Notes: a model not told the origin generated them from the sequence alone. Numbered from the stretch's first letter, positions 17,827 through 26,831 are shown. The stretch is 64,000 nucleotides of DNA from an uncultured Acidocella sp. (GCF_946222605.1 NZ_CAMIIE010000006.1:1-64000); one strand, 5' to 3'. Translations and numbers: made by a program.

Positions 17827-19023
17827 TTAAGGCGCCTCCAGCTTCAGCCTGTCTGCGATCATTTCCGAGATCGGGATCGCAGATGTCGCGGCTGGAGACG
17901 GCGCGTTGCAGACATGCAGCATACGAGGTGTCTGCGCGAACAAAAAGTCATGCACCAGCGTACCGTCACGCTTGACCGCTTGTGCGCGGATGCCGGCTTC
18001 GTAGGGCAGCAAATCATCCAGCTGCAACGAAGGGCAATATTTTTGGCACAATTCCAAATAGCCGCGCTTGAACAGAGAATTGTGCATTTCCTTAAGGCCG
18101 GACTTCCAGTGTTCGGCCATCGTTTTCCAGAAGCCTGGAAAGCGGGCGAAATCCACGACATCACGCGCATTGAAGGCGAATTTTGGATATCCCTCACGCG
18201 CGAAACCGAGCACCGCGTTCGGGCCGACCGTGACACTGCCATCGATCATACGGGTCAGATGCACGCCAAGAAACGGCAGCTCGGGATCCGGTATCGGGTA
18301 AATCAGATGTTTGACAATGTTGTTTTTGGACACTGGAAGCTGATAATATTCACCACGAAAGGGGATGATCTGGTGGTCGATCTCTACCCCGGCCAAACGC
18401 GCGAGACGGTCTGACTGCAACCCCGCGCAAGCGATCAGCTTTTTCGCGCTGAACTGCGCATCCTGGGTTTCGATAAGAACGTTATCAGCTGCTTCGCGAA
18501 TCCCGGTGACGCTTGCTCCAAGCCGGAGCTCTCCGCCTTGGGTCTCCACGACACGTGCCATGGCACTACAGACCTGCTTGTAATCGACAATGCCCGTCGC
18601 ATCGACGAACAGGGCGCCAACCCCTTCTATATTTGGTTCACGCCGCCGCAGCTCCGTCGCATCCAAACTCTCTACTTTCAAGCCATTCTGCTGCGCGCGT
18701 AGGGCGAGCGCCTGCATGCGCTCCATCTCGAGCCCGGATGTAGCGACGAGCAACTTCCCGCATACTTCAAACGGGATATTTTGCGCGGCGCAAAAAGCCT
18801 TGGTTGCCGCGGCGCCGCGTTTGCAGAGATCCCCCTTTAAACTGCCCGGTGCATAATAGATGCCTGAGTGGATAACGCCGCTATTATGGCCGGTCTGATG
18901 GCGGCCAAAGACGCGTTCTTTTTCGAGCAACAGGAGCGAGGCGCCAGGCTGTCGGCGCAGCAATTCCATCCCGGTTGCGAGGCCGACGATACCACCGCCG
19001 ATCACACAGAAATCATACATCAT
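17827..19023 (-). CDS. lhgO: L-2-hydroxyglutarate oxidase
   Basis: 398 residues from the ATG at 19023 (an ATG at 19020 is also possible). The FAD-binding motif VIGGGIVGLATGMELLRR is at the N-terminus. GRHQTGHNSGVIHSGIYY, PFRGEYYQL and GVHLTRMIDGSVTVGPNAV are landmarks of LhgO rather than of glycerol-3-phosphate dehydrogenase. The membrane-associated flavoenzyme oxidises L-2-hydroxyglutarate to 2-oxoglutarate, sending electrons to quinone. A GntR regulator gene lies just upstream in the same direction and a matching operator stands 37 bp before this start. Confidence 0.9.
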   Translation of the reverse strand: MMYDFCVIGGGIVGLATGMELLRRQPGASLLLLEKERVFGRHQTGHNSGVIHSGIYYAPGSLKGDLCKRGAAATKAFCAAQNIPFEVCGKLLVATSGLEMERMQALALRAQQNGLKVESLDATELRRREPNIEGVGALFVDATGIVDYKQVCSAMARVVETQGGELRLGASVTGIREAADNVLIETQDAQFSAKKLIACAGLQSDRLARLAGVEIDHQIIPFRGEYYQLPVSKNNIVKHLIYPIPDPELPFLGVHLTRMIDGSVTVGPNAVLGFAREGYPKFAFNARDVVDFARFPGFWKTMAEHWKSGLKEMHNSLFKRGYLELCQKYCPSLQLDDLLPYEAGIRAQAVKRDGTLVHDFLFAQTPRMLHVCNAPSPAATSAIPISEMIADRLKLEAP

Positions 19024-19059
19024 GGCGCGCTCTCCCGGCTCGCAAAGCAAAAAATCAGG

Positions 19060-19070
19060 TTGTCAGACAA
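19060..19070. promoter_or_regulatory. FadR-type GntR operator upstream of lhgO
   Basis: TTGTCAGACAA is a perfect palindrome and fits the FadR-subfamily consensus TNGTNNNACNA. It is embedded in AAATCAGGTTGTCAGAC, repeated almost exactly before the regulator gene (19831-19846). Its position between the regulator stop and the lhgO start suggests repression of lhgO. Confidence 0.75.
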
Positions 19071-19104
19071 AATCGGACGTATTGTTACCCCAAGCCCCCG
19101 CCCC

Positions 19105-19812
19105 CTATACGATTTGTGGCAGAATAATACCCAAACGCGCCGCGGCGGCCCGCAAATGGGCCTCCGCCGCACGCGCTGAGGCGACTTGATCGCCGGCTTT
19201 AATGGCCTGAAACAGCCGCAGATGCTCAGCCTGGGCGCTGTTTGAGCCACCTGCATATGAGGCTGAGTTTTGCCAAGATGCACGCCGGGCCGCTTGCAGC
19301 TGTGAGCCGATGAAATCGTGAAAGGCGCTAAAATATTCGTTGCGGGTGGCGTTGGCGATGATGCGGTGAAACGTCACATCCTCCGCACCTGCTGCAGCGA
19401 AATCCGAACGGTTTTCATCCATAGCGCGCATCGCCGACTGCATTTTCTCAAGGTCTTCGTCGTTGTGGCGCAGCGCTGCGATGGAAGCCGCCTGAACCTC
19501 CGCCCACAGCCGCATTTCAAATAGCTGCGGCAGGTGCAAGTCAGTCGGCAAGGTTCGTGGCAAGCGAAACACCTCACCCTTGGGACGATTTGAGATGAAG
19601 GAACCAAGCCCACGCCGCGCCACTAGCACCCCATCCGCACGCAGGCGTGATACGGCCTCACGCACGACGGAGCGGCTGACACTGAGTTGTTCAGCTAGTT
19701 GATGTTCCGTAGGCAAGCGCGATTCAGGCGGAAAGTGCCCCGCCTCTATCTCATCGCAAATTACCCGGACAACGCGATCGACGAGCGAAGCCGGGCGTTC
19801 TAGCTGCAGCAA
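19105..19812 (-). CDS. GntR-family (FadR subfamily) regulator of lhgO
   Basis: 235 residues. N-terminal winged helix: FPPESRLPTEHQLAEQLSVS then RSVVREAVSRLRADGVL, a textbook GntR domain. The C-terminal helical FCD domain contains FHRIIANATRN and a terminal HLRAAAARLG with metal-binding-type His residues. Downstream lhgO and shared operators indicate a dedicated, autoregulated controller of L-2-hydroxyglutarate oxidation; the effector may be that hydroxyacid. Confidence 0.9.
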   Translation of the reverse strand: MLQLERPASLVDRVVRVICDEIEAGHFPPESRLPTEHQLAEQLSVSRSVVREAVSRLRADGVLVARRGLGSFISNRPKGEVFRLPRTLPTDLHLPQLFEMRLWAEVQAASIAALRHNDEDLEKMQSAMRAMDENRSDFAAAGAEDVTFHRIIANATRNEYFSAFHDFIGSQLQAARRASWQNSASYAGGSNSAQAEHLRLFQAIKAGDQVASARAAEAHLRAAAARLGIILPQIV

Positions 19813-19837
19813 AGTAGGTCCTAATACATAAATCAGG

Positions 19838-19848
19838 TTGTCTGACTA
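19838..19848. promoter_or_regulatory. FadR-type GntR operator upstream of the regulator
   Basis: TTGTCTGACTA within AATCAGGTTGTCTGAC, 26 bp before the regulator start. It fits TNGTNNNACNA and matches the lhgO site over 15 of 16 bases, implying autoregulation. Confidence 0.72.
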
Positions 19849-19860
19849 TATGACAAAAAT

Positions 19861-20275
19861 CAAAATGTCAACACGCATTGAAGCCGTTTCATCCAACCGC
19901 TCCCCCTGATCAAACCCGCATTCCCGTGACCATTTCTAGGGTAAGACCAGTCACGTTTTGCTGTCACCTCCCTGTCTGGCAACCCAGCGCGATTGCTCGA
20001 AGCGGAGAAGCGGCTATCCCCCATATAGGCGTTTCCGGCACACAAGGGCCGATCTAAAAATTAACACAAAGGGCCGATTGCAGACAGGCGGGTTTGGAGT
20101 GGGAAATTGAAATATGCCGCCATTAGCGGCAAGCGATCCCACCGGCAGATGACGTCCCAAGTTGATCGGTCAAGCATCAGTCGGTCAGAGCCAGCCCCTC
20201 TCCAAAAAGGGACGTAGTGGTGACGATTCCGTTTAGACCCGACGCGCAGCCCTTTCTGACGGAGGCGTAGCCGGC
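19861..20275. other. Intergenic region, no supported gene
   Basis: About 415 bp between the regulator gene and the end of the sox-linked operon. No frame looks coding and no recognisable element remains; short stretches read like decayed coding DNA. No clear intrinsic terminator for the sox operon was found. Confidence 0.4.
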
Positions 20276-21265
20276 TCAGGATTGATAGGGTTTGAACCCG
20301 TAGCCCTCGAAAATCTTCAAGGCCGCGGGAGAGTGGATGAAATCCAGCCAGTCCTTCGCGGCCTGCGGATGCGCTGCGCCATGCACCACCGCCCCGGCAT
20401 AGATCGCCGTGGTGTTGTACTGGGCGGGAATCGGCACATTTGCAATCGGGTTCCCGGTCTGCTCCTGGAAGATTGCCTCGGAGGTCCAGGTCAGCCCGGC
20501 ATCCGCCAAGCCTTGCATCAGAAAGAGCGGGGTTTGACGGTGATGAATATGGGTGAGCAGGGTGCTGCCGTTCTTCACCCCCTGATCATAGATCTGATCC
20601 GCCAGCGCCTGACCGCCCGCCTTGACCAGACTTTCCCTGATCTGCCGGGCAATGCCTTCATAGGCCGGGTTGGGCATTGCCAGCCGCACACCTGCCTTGG
20701 TCAGATCTTTCAGCCCGGTGATATGGGCCGGATTTCCCTTCGCCACCATGATAGTGAGGTCGTTGGTAACATAAGGCACCGCCGGCGCATCAAGTAGCCC
20801 GGCCTTGATTTCGCTGTTCACCTTTGCAAGACCGGCCAGATACGCATCAGGTTTGGCGGTGAAGGTCATGTTGCCGGAGGTGAACACCCCGCCCGCCTTC
20901 ATCGCGGCGATTAACATGCCGGGTGGAATTGTCACATAGAACACCTGCCCGGCATATTGCGGATAGGCCGCCCCGAACGCCTTCACCAGCGGTGCCATGG
21001 CGAAATAATAATTGCCGCCGACATAGAGCACCAATTTCGGATGATCCAGGCGGCCGTGGAAATCCGCCAAGGAATCAACTTCCGGCACGGTGAAGATGAA
21101 CCCCTTGTCGGCCGCGTCGTTATTCTCGCCATTCTGCCACGGCGGAAAGATCTGTCGGGTATAATGCGGCGGCTGTGCCTCGCCGTTCCAGCCCTGCTGG
21201 GGTTGCGCGGCGGCGGGTACAGCCAGCATCGCGGCGAGCGCCAACGCCCATGAAGCCTGTTTCAT
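20276..21265 (-). CDS. Extracellular solute-binding protein (ModA-like), sox-linked
   Basis: 329 residues with a signal peptide cleaved near AAAQP (about residue 21). The remainder is a type II periplasmic-binding protein resembling molybdate/tungstate or family 11 extracellular binding proteins: LVLYVGGNYYFAMAPLVKAF, GMLIAAMKAGGVF, DLTIMVAKGNPAHI and a terminal DWLDFIHSPAALKIFEGYGF. It is the last gene of the sox operon and has no permease or ATPase beside it. It could deliver molybdate for the SoxC cofactor, or bind a sulfur compound; neither is shown. Confidence 0.75.
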   Translation of the reverse strand: MKQASWALALAAMLAVPAAAQPQQGWNGEAQPPHYTRQIFPPWQNGENNDAADKGFIFTVPEVDSLADFHGRLDHPKLVLYVGGNYYFAMAPLVKAFGAAYPQYAGQVFYVTIPPGMLIAAMKAGGVFTSGNMTFTAKPDAYLAGLAKVNSEIKAGLLDAPAVPYVTNDLTIMVAKGNPAHITGLKDLTKAGVRLAMPNPAYEGIARQIRESLVKAGGQALADQIYDQGVKNGSTLLTHIHHRQTPLFLMQGLADAGLTWTSEAIFQEQTGNPIANVPIPAQYNTTAIYAGAVVHGAAHPQAAKDWLDFIHSPAALKIFEGYGFKPYQS

Positions 21266-21277
21266 CGCCCTCTCCTC

Positions 21278-22087
21278 TCAGGCCGAAGCAGCATAATGAA
21301 AGCCGGCCAGTTGCAATTGCAGGATGGTGCCGACCACACCAGGGGTGACCACCGCGCCGGGGATTAGATGGTTGGTCAACTCCGCCGCCAGCGCCTCATG
21401 CGACAGCTTGTCCGGGTTGTTGCCTTTCTTCAGCAGAGCCGCGGAAAACTCCCAAATCGCGTTATGGCAGGCCAGAAACACCACGCCACGTTGCTGCAGC
21501 ACCGTAATGCTGTTGGCCGAAGGCGAAAACGGCCCGTTAGGGGCATTGAACCGCGCCGGATCGGCTTGCGCCGCTGTGGGCACTTCAAGCAATGTATTGC
21601 TGGCGAACTTTCCTCCGGTAAAGCCCGCGATCTGGTATTTGTCCCACATGCTTTGGTCATATAAGGCTAGATGCGCCGCGCCATGGGTGGCGGACACCGA
21701 CAGGTAGTTCGGATGCTTCCAGGACCAAATTTGCGCGTTCATGGAGTTTCGCATCAAATTCAGCCATGGGCCTGCGAGATCGGTATTGTCCCACACCTGT
21801 TTCGGCCCGGCCCTATAGCCGATCACCTCGTTCAGAGCCGCGCTGTCCCACTGATCAGGAGAGGTGAGAATCATCGGTACTGTCTTGAAGTCGCGGCGGC
21901 GCGGAAGGCGTGCGAGCTTCGCGCCCAACGCGCCCAATCCGGGGGCATCGCTCTGTTCCAGGTTGGCAGCCTGCGCGGCGGCACCAAATGCCGCAACGCC
22001 GGCCACGCCCACCGAAAGCCCTATACCACGCAGCACGTTGCGACGATGTGGGCCAGGCAGCGCGACATCCTTTTCGTTCTCGTCCAT
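21278..22087 (-). CDS. Tat-exported protein of the sox operon
   Basis: 269 residues with a twin-arginine signal (HRRNVLRGIGLSVGVAG) ending near AAQA. The mature domain (VPMILTSPDQWDSAALNEVI, VFLACHNAIWEF near residue 200) looks like an exported DsrE-type domain, in which a conserved Cys often carries sulfur: FLACHNA fits that role. It is often annotated as a Tat pathway protein of unknown function. GGGGAG precedes the ATG. It lies 20 bp after a smaller DsrE-like gene; the two probably act together on periplasmic sulfur. Confidence 0.65.
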   Translation of the reverse strand: MDENEKDVALPGPHRRNVLRGIGLSVGVAGVAAFGAAAQAANLEQSDAPGLGALGAKLARLPRRRDFKTVPMILTSPDQWDSAALNEVIGYRAGPKQVWDNTDLAGPWLNLMRNSMNAQIWSWKHPNYLSVSATHGAAHLALYDQSMWDKYQIAGFTGGKFASNTLLEVPTAAQADPARFNAPNGPFSPSANSITVLQQRGVVFLACHNAIWEFSAALLKKGNNPDKLSHEALAAELTNHLIPGAVVTPGVVGTILQLQLAGFHYAASA

Positions 22088-22107
22088 GTGTTTCTCCCCT
22101 TTAAGTT

Positions 22108-22557
22108 TTACGGCCTTACGACAACATAGCCATGCTCCGCGCGCTCAAGAATCGTGGCGACCCCTGCCTGAACAGGAACGGCATGTGGATTCAAAGACAG
22201 TTGTTTTCCACTTTCACGTTCGATCGTATCGACAGTGTTCATGCAAATGTCGAATACGACGCCTTGCTGAATCAATGCGTCGACTTCCGCCCTGCGCGGG
22301 CTTTCCGCGCGCAGCAACGCGATGCCGTCCGCGAAGCAGACGACTTCAATGGCGACCGTATCCGGCCCGTAGAGCACCAACAGGTTGTTGGCGACACTGA
22401 TGATCAAGGCTTGCTTGGCGGCGATCTCATCGGAAAGCTGCAGCACCAGCTTGTGGGAGACGAACGGCCCCGTTGCTTCCGCGGCACCGGGCAGTGCGGC
22501 CATGCTGGCCAGCAAGCCGCGCGCTGCGCGGCGGCGGGAAAGGTTGCGGAAAATCAT
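22108..22557 (-). CDS. DsrE-like sulfur-relay protein
   Basis: 149 residues. An N-terminal basic/hydrophobic stretch (SRRRAARGLLASMAALPGA) suggests export. The rest resembles the DsrE/YchN fold: HKLVLQLSD at the first strand, VEVVCFADGI, and DICMNTV with the single Cys where DsrE-type proteins bind sulfur. Its start overlaps the soxB stop (ATGA), so it is translated with SoxB. Function in thiosulfate oxidation is inferred from location. Confidence 0.72.
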   Translation of the reverse strand: MIFRNLSRRRAARGLLASMAALPGAAEATGPFVSHKLVLQLSDEIAAKQALIISVANNLLVLYGPDTVAIEVVCFADGIALLRAESPRRAEVDALIQQGVVFDICMNTVDTIERESGKQLSLNPHAVPVQAGVATILERAEHGYVVVRP

Positions 22558-24311
22558 ACCGGCGCGTCATAGCCGGGATTGCCGTCAACGCCCTTCACCC
22601 TCACCCGGTTCGGCGCGCGCAGAGTGGCGATTTTCTTATCCCGCAAATAATCCGCCACCACGGCCCAGACAGGCTGTGTTGTCTGCGGCTGTGTCACCGA
22701 GGCCCAGCCCGCAACCTTGTAAGTTTTTGCGGGCTCAACCGGCGTTCCGTCGCTCAAAGCCATCTCCGAGATACGCGCGCCCAACGGGTTTGCCGGCGTG
22801 CAGGCATAATTCATCCCGCCGACCCGCACCATGTCGCCACCCTGTTGCAAATAAGGATCGGCATTGAAGAGATTATCGCAAACATCCTCCATCGTCGCTT
22901 TCAACGCGGCGCCGGTCATCTCGACCACATACACATCCGGGTAGGTGATCGCAGTATGGGTTTGCACATCGCCCATGGTGATCGCCTGCCCTGGCAAGAA
23001 AGAATTCCCCCATCGGAAGCCTGGAGAAAGCGCAATTGGTGCATCCATACGTTCGGTCAGCGCATCGCAGATCAACTGGTCCATGCTGCCGGTGAAATTG
23101 CCGCGCCGATAGAGCAGCACCTCGTTATGCGCCAGAACCTCATCAGCCTTTGTGGCCAGCGGCGCCTGCAACGAGGCCAGCCGTGCCGCCACCTCCTTAT
23201 CCGCTGGCAACAGATCGCTAAACACCGGCAACAGCGTATAGCGGATCTGATTGACCCGGCCGGCGCCGATATCCAGATCCAGCACCGCGACACATTTACC
23301 GGCCGACCCTGCATTGGTCACCAACGTCTTGCCGGCGGCATTGCTGACGATGCTGGGCACCGGTACGCAATCATGCGTGTGTCCGCCCAGGATGATGTCG
23401 ATTCCATTGACCTTGCTGGCAAGTTTCAGATCCACATCCATACCATTATGCGACAGCAGAATCACCGCATCGGCCTTTTCCTTGCTCCGCACCGTATCAA
23501 TGACCTGTTGCATCTCCTGGTCGCGGATGCCGAAATTCCAATCCGGGGTAAAGCGGGCAGGATGCGCGATCGGCACGTAGGGGAAAGCCTGGCCAATCAC
23601 CGCGACGCGCCTGCCGCCAAGATCTTTCATCACATAAGGCTGAAACACCCGGCCGCTGGCGGCGTCGAAAGCGGGCGCATTGTTGAAGGCGGCATTGTCG
23701 GTCAGAAACACGTTCTGTGCGACGAAATCTCCCCTGAAAGCGGCAATGTTCTTGCGCAACTGCTCCTGGCCGTAGGTGAATTCCCAATGGCCGGTCATGG
23801 CGTCGATACCCAGCATGTTGGCCAGCTCCACCATCGCCGCGCCATCGGTGGCATTGGCCAGCATGCTCCCCTGCATCAAATCGCCGCCATCAAGCATCAG
23901 GCTGGCATTTTCCGGGACCTCCGCGCGCAGCCGCGCGATCAGGCTGCGCAGATGCGCGAAGCCGCCCAGTCTGCCGAAACGCTCCGCGGACTCGGCGAAA
24001 TTCAGGTAGGTAAACGCATAGGCCTTACGGCTGTCCGGAGCGATTTGGAAGCGTTCGAGAAACGCCTTACCGACCAGATGCGGCGGCCGTCCAGCCGCCG
24101 GGCCGACGCCGATATTGGCATTCGGTTCGCGAAAATAACAAGGTGAGGCTTGCGCATGGGTATCCGTCTGATGAATGATCCGTGCATTGCCGAACGGCTT
24201 CAGCGCATAGGGATCCTCCTTGGCCTGGGCGCGGCTGATGCGCGGCAACACACCGGCGGCCACGGATGCGGTGAGCAGGGGCAGCAGGTCGCGACGAGAG
24301 AGGGACATCAC
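22554..24311 (-). CDS. soxB: Sulfate thiohydrolase SoxB
   Basis: 585 residues. Tat signal SRRDLLPLLTASVAAGV, then the 5'-nucleotidase-like metallophosphoesterase core: IIHQTDTHAQ (metal site), LDGGDLMQGS, TGHWEFTYG, ILLSHNGMDVD and GGHTHDCVP, followed by a nucleotidase-type C-terminal domain. These match SoxB, the dimanganese enzyme that hydrolyses the terminal sulfate from the SoxY-bound cysteine S-thiosulfonate in the periplasm. The position after soxA and soxK matches known sox operons. Confidence 0.96.
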   Translation of the reverse strand: MMSLSRRDLLPLLTASVAAGVLPRISRAQAKEDPYALKPFGNARIIHQTDTHAQASPCYFREPNANIGVGPAAGRPPHLVGKAFLERFQIAPDSRKAYAFTYLNFAESAERFGRLGGFAHLRSLIARLRAEVPENASLMLDGGDLMQGSMLANATDGAAMVELANMLGIDAMTGHWEFTYGQEQLRKNIAAFRGDFVAQNVFLTDNAAFNNAPAFDAASGRVFQPYVMKDLGGRRVAVIGQAFPYVPIAHPARFTPDWNFGIRDQEMQQVIDTVRSKEKADAVILLSHNGMDVDLKLASKVNGIDIILGGHTHDCVPVPSIVSNAAGKTLVTNAGSAGKCVAVLDLDIGAGRVNQIRYTLLPVFSDLLPADKEVAARLASLQAPLATKADEVLAHNEVLLYRRGNFTGSMDQLICDALTERMDAPIALSPGFRWGNSFLPGQAITMGDVQTHTAITYPDVYVVEMTGAALKATMEDVCDNLFNADPYLQQGGDMVRVGGMNYACTPANPLGARISEMALSDGTPVEPAKTYKVAGWASVTQPQTTQPVWAVVADYLRDKKIATLRAPNRVRVKGVDGNPGYDAPV

Positions 24312-24320
24312 AAGCCTCCG

Positions 24321-24629
24321 TCAACGCACCACTTCGTTGCGCCAAAGTTTCAACTGCGCCTGATATTGCGCAATGGAGAGATCCGCCAATGCCTCTGCCT
24401 TCTCGGCAAGCTTCTTCGCCTTATCGTAATCTTTTGCATCTGCCGCGGCTTTCGCCTGCTTTAGCGTGTCGTTGGTAACGTTCCATTGGCAATGTAACTG
24501 CCCAGCTCGCGACTCCGCGCTCTGCGCCTGCTGCACGGCGCTCTGATAGCTAGCCGCATCTGCCGTCTGGGCCTGGGCGACACCACAGGTCGCCAGTAGC
24601 GCCACCAGACAGAATAGAGAATATTTCAT
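24321..24629 (-). CDS. soxK: SoxXA-binding protein SoxK
   Basis: 102 residues with a signal peptide (CLVALLATCGVAQAQ). The mature part is an alpha-helical, Ala/Lys-rich domain with QLHCQWNVTNDTLKQAKAAA, KKLAEKAEALADLS. This fits the small SoxXA-binding (SoxK) proteins that enhance SoxXA activity in some bacteria. It overlaps the soxA end by ATGA and precedes soxB, the canonical place. Confidence 0.85.
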   Translation of the reverse strand: MKYSLFCLVALLATCGVAQAQTADAASYQSAVQQAQSAESRAGQLHCQWNVTNDTLKQAKAAADAKDYDKAKKLAEKAEALADLSIAQYQAQLKLWRNEVVR

Positions 24630-25495
24630 GGCCGTTCTCCCGGGCCGGTTACTGGCAAGCCGTTATTCATATAGCTAAGAAAATATTCGAGATCGTTATA
24701 GGCTTCGCTATCCGGCGGCAGCGGCTCAGCGCGGACCTGCAGGTTGCATTCCTGAAAGCGCCGGTCCGCGGTGCCGAGATCACCCCATGTATCTCGATAG
24801 ATCGGAAACGCCGCCAGCAGCCCCAGCGCCGGCGCTAAAATATCGCCGCGCAAACGCTTGCCGGCCGCCTGCACATGGCAGCTGGCACAGGAAAAATTCA
24901 ATTGTCCGCGGCGGGAATAGAAATATTGCTTGCCAGCTTCGTAGGCTGCGATGGCCTGCCGATCATTCGGCACCTTCACATCGAAGCGCTGCCCTTGCGA
25001 GGTCGAGACCATGTAGGCGGCGATCTCCGCGAGAGGCCCCTTGCTCCAGTCCAGCAGCGCTTCCCCATTTTTCACCCGGCAGGCCTGGATGGCGCCGTCC
25101 AGCGTCATTACCTTGCCGGTCGTCGCATCGAAATAAGGATAGCTCTGTGCGATGCCGATGCCGCCGTGGGGAAAACAGCTGGCATAGCTATGGCCGTTGG
25201 CGAAGGCGGTGTTGAACAGTTTCTTGCCGTCGCTGAGTTCGAAATCGAAAGGCGGAAATTGCATGATCTGCTGCCATTGGGCGCGCATGCCGGCATCCAT
25301 GGCATAAGGACCGTTGACGAAATCATCGAAGGCAACATTCGGAAATTGCCTTTTGAAGTGCGCCTGAAATGCTTTGAGGTCGGCCTGCGGGCCGGGGGCG
25401 TCGTCGTCAGCCGCCAAGGCTGCCGTGCCGCCAACGCCCAGCAGCGCGACGAAGCCAACCAGATACAGGATCATCCTGCCATGTCTACGTTTCAT
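24626..25495 (-). CDS. soxA: Cytochrome c subunit SoxA
   Basis: 289 residues with a signal peptide ending near AALAAD. One c-type heme motif is present, CASCH in the C-terminal domain; the N-terminal domain lacks CxxCH, so this is a mono-heme SoxA. The active-site Cys that becomes persulfidated lies in FQECNLQVRAEP. With SoxX it oxidatively couples thiosulfate to the SoxY carrier cysteine. Confidence 0.95.
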   Translation of the reverse strand: MKRRHGRMILYLVGFVALLGVGGTAALAADDDAPGPQADLKAFQAHFKRQFPNVAFDDFVNGPYAMDAGMRAQWQQIMQFPPFDFELSDGKKLFNTAFANGHSYASCFPHGGIGIAQSYPYFDATTGKVMTLDGAIQACRVKNGEALLDWSKGPLAEIAAYMVSTSQGQRFDVKVPNDRQAIAAYEAGKQYFYSRRGQLNFSCASCHVQAAGKRLRGDILAPALGLLAAFPIYRDTWGDLGTADRRFQECNLQVRAEPLPPDSEAYNDLEYFLSYMNNGLPVTGPGERP

Positions 25496-25535
25496 CCCGG
25501 CCTCTCCTTGGTTATGCCGAATAACTGCTCAACCG

Positions 25536-25847
25536 CTACATGACAGATGCCGTTGTGCTATCGGACTGGCCTTCATTATCGACCCAGCTGATCTTCAGGG
25601 TGTCGCCGGTCTTCCCGCCTTTGAACGAGAATTTTATGTAGGGATCCTTGGACACAGCTGGCCCCCAAAAGGCGGTGAATACGGTTTTACCGCCCGCTTC
25701 GAACTGCAAAACCTGGATGAAATGCGGCGGGATCAGCTTACCCGAACTATCCTTCACGAAGCCGGAATCCATCGGATGCTGAATGAGCGCCTGGACGGTG
25801 ACATTATCCCCGGCGGCTGTGGCACGAACCCTGATCGTATTTGGCAT
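25536..25847 (-). CDS. soxZ: Thiosulfate oxidation carrier subunit SoxZ
   Basis: 103 residues, one immunoglobulin-like SoxZ domain without signal peptide: IRVRATAAGDNVTVQALIQHPM, PPHFIQVLQFEAGGK, and KISWVDNEGQSDS at the end. It partners SoxY and travels with it through the Tat pathway. 16 bp after soxY. Confidence 0.96.
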   Translation of the reverse strand: MPNTIRVRATAAGDNVTVQALIQHPMDSGFVKDSSGKLIPPHFIQVLQFEAGGKTVFTAFWGPAVSKDPYIKFSFKGGKTGDTLKISWVDNEGQSDSTTASVM

Positions 25848-25863
25848 ATTGCTCTCCTTGCCT

Positions 25864-26400
25864 TCAGCCGCCGCAGCCGCCGAGTGTTACCTTCACCTGC
25901 TGGCTGGCGCCGTACAGTTTCCCGCCAGCCTGCACCACCGCGATCACTTGGCTGGTTTTCGCCATCTTCAACCGGGTGGAAACGCGCGGCTGATCGTCCG
26001 CCGTCAACGGGTAGGCGGCGCAAAGCGCGAAGGGATTATCAGGCACCAGAATCGCCAGCATGGTGGCACCCGGAATGGCACTCGCATCGATATCGATCGG
26101 CACCGCCGCGCCGTTCGCGGCAATTGCCGGAGCGTTCAGCGTGATCTTGTCCGACGTCTCAAAGCTGGTGCTACCGAATAGCGCCTGCAGTGCATCATTT
26201 TGGCTCTTCGCGCCAAACGCCGCTTTGGGCCAGAGGGCCGCCAGGCCGGCAGGAGCGGTTTCTGCCAAGGCGCGCGGGGCAAACACCAGTGGTTCAAGCC
26301 CACAAGCCAGAGCGCTGGTGCCGATGCCAGCCAAGGCAGCGCGGCGCAACACCATCCGGCGCGAAAGCGGTGCTGAAGTGAAACTCGTTTGGCGCGTCAC
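25864..26400 (-). CDS. soxY: Thiosulfate oxidation carrier SoxY
   Basis: 178 residues from the GTG at 26400, preferred because AAAGGA lies six bases upstream and the twin-arginine signal (SRRMVLRRAALAGIG) then sits at the N-terminus. The C-terminal GGCGG is the mobile arm whose Cys carries all sulfur intermediates of the pathway. Upstream codons in frame look non-coding. Confidence 0.96.
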   Translation of the reverse strand: MTRQTSFTSAPLSRRMVLRRAALAGIGTSALACGLEPLVFAPRALAETAPAGLAALWPKAAFGAKSQNDALQALFGSTSFETSDKITLNAPAIAANGAAVPIDIDASAIPGATMLAILVPDNPFALCAAYPLTADDQPRVSTRLKMAKTSQVIAVVQAGGKLYGASQQVKVTLGGCGG

Positions 26401-26434
26401 GGTGTATCCTTTCTCGAAATCGGACAGCTTTTTT

Positions 26435-26794
26435 TTAAAAACTATAAAGATAATCGACGACATCCTCGATCTGCTGATGATCGAGAATGAGATTTTTGCC
26501 AAATAGCGGCATTACGGTTTGCGGGTTGATCGCCTGCTCGTTATCCAGAATGGCGACGAGCTTTTCACGGTCTGGAAAATGCTGCTTCATATTCATCAAG
26601 GCAGGGCCCACCGTGCTTGGCACATCGCTCACTGGCATCGTGTGGCAGGCCACGCAGTTGCCAAGCTTGCGGTCCAGCACAACAGCTTTCCCGGCTTGCT
26701 GGGAAGAGCTCAGTGCGGGCGGCGTTTGCGCCAGGGCCGGCAATATGCTGCTCAAAACCAGGCCACACGCGAGGCACAGCAGATGACGTTTCAT
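26435..26794 (-). CDS. soxX: Cytochrome c subunit SoxX
   Basis: 119 residues from the ATG at 26794, just before the signal peptide (RHLLCLACGLVLSSILPALA). One heme motif, CVACH, and a distal Met candidate in VMPLF. Forms the SoxXA heterodimer with the gene product at 24626. Here soxX is separated from soxA by soxYZ, as in many alphaproteobacteria. Confidence 0.94.
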   Translation of the reverse strand: MKRHLLCLACGLVLSSILPALAQTPPALSSSQQAGKAVVLDRKLGNCVACHTMPVSDVPSTVGPALMNMKQHFPDREKLVAILDNEQAINPQTVMPLFGKNLILDHQQIEDVVDYLYSF

Positions 26795-26831
26795 CACGGC
26801 ACTTCCTCCCATCCATGGGGCTGAACGCGGG

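Noticed and set aside
22473..24146. 557-codon plus-strand frame
   Set aside because: Antisense to soxB over its whole length; rich in His, Arg and Gln as expected for a reverse-frame shadow in GC-rich DNA.
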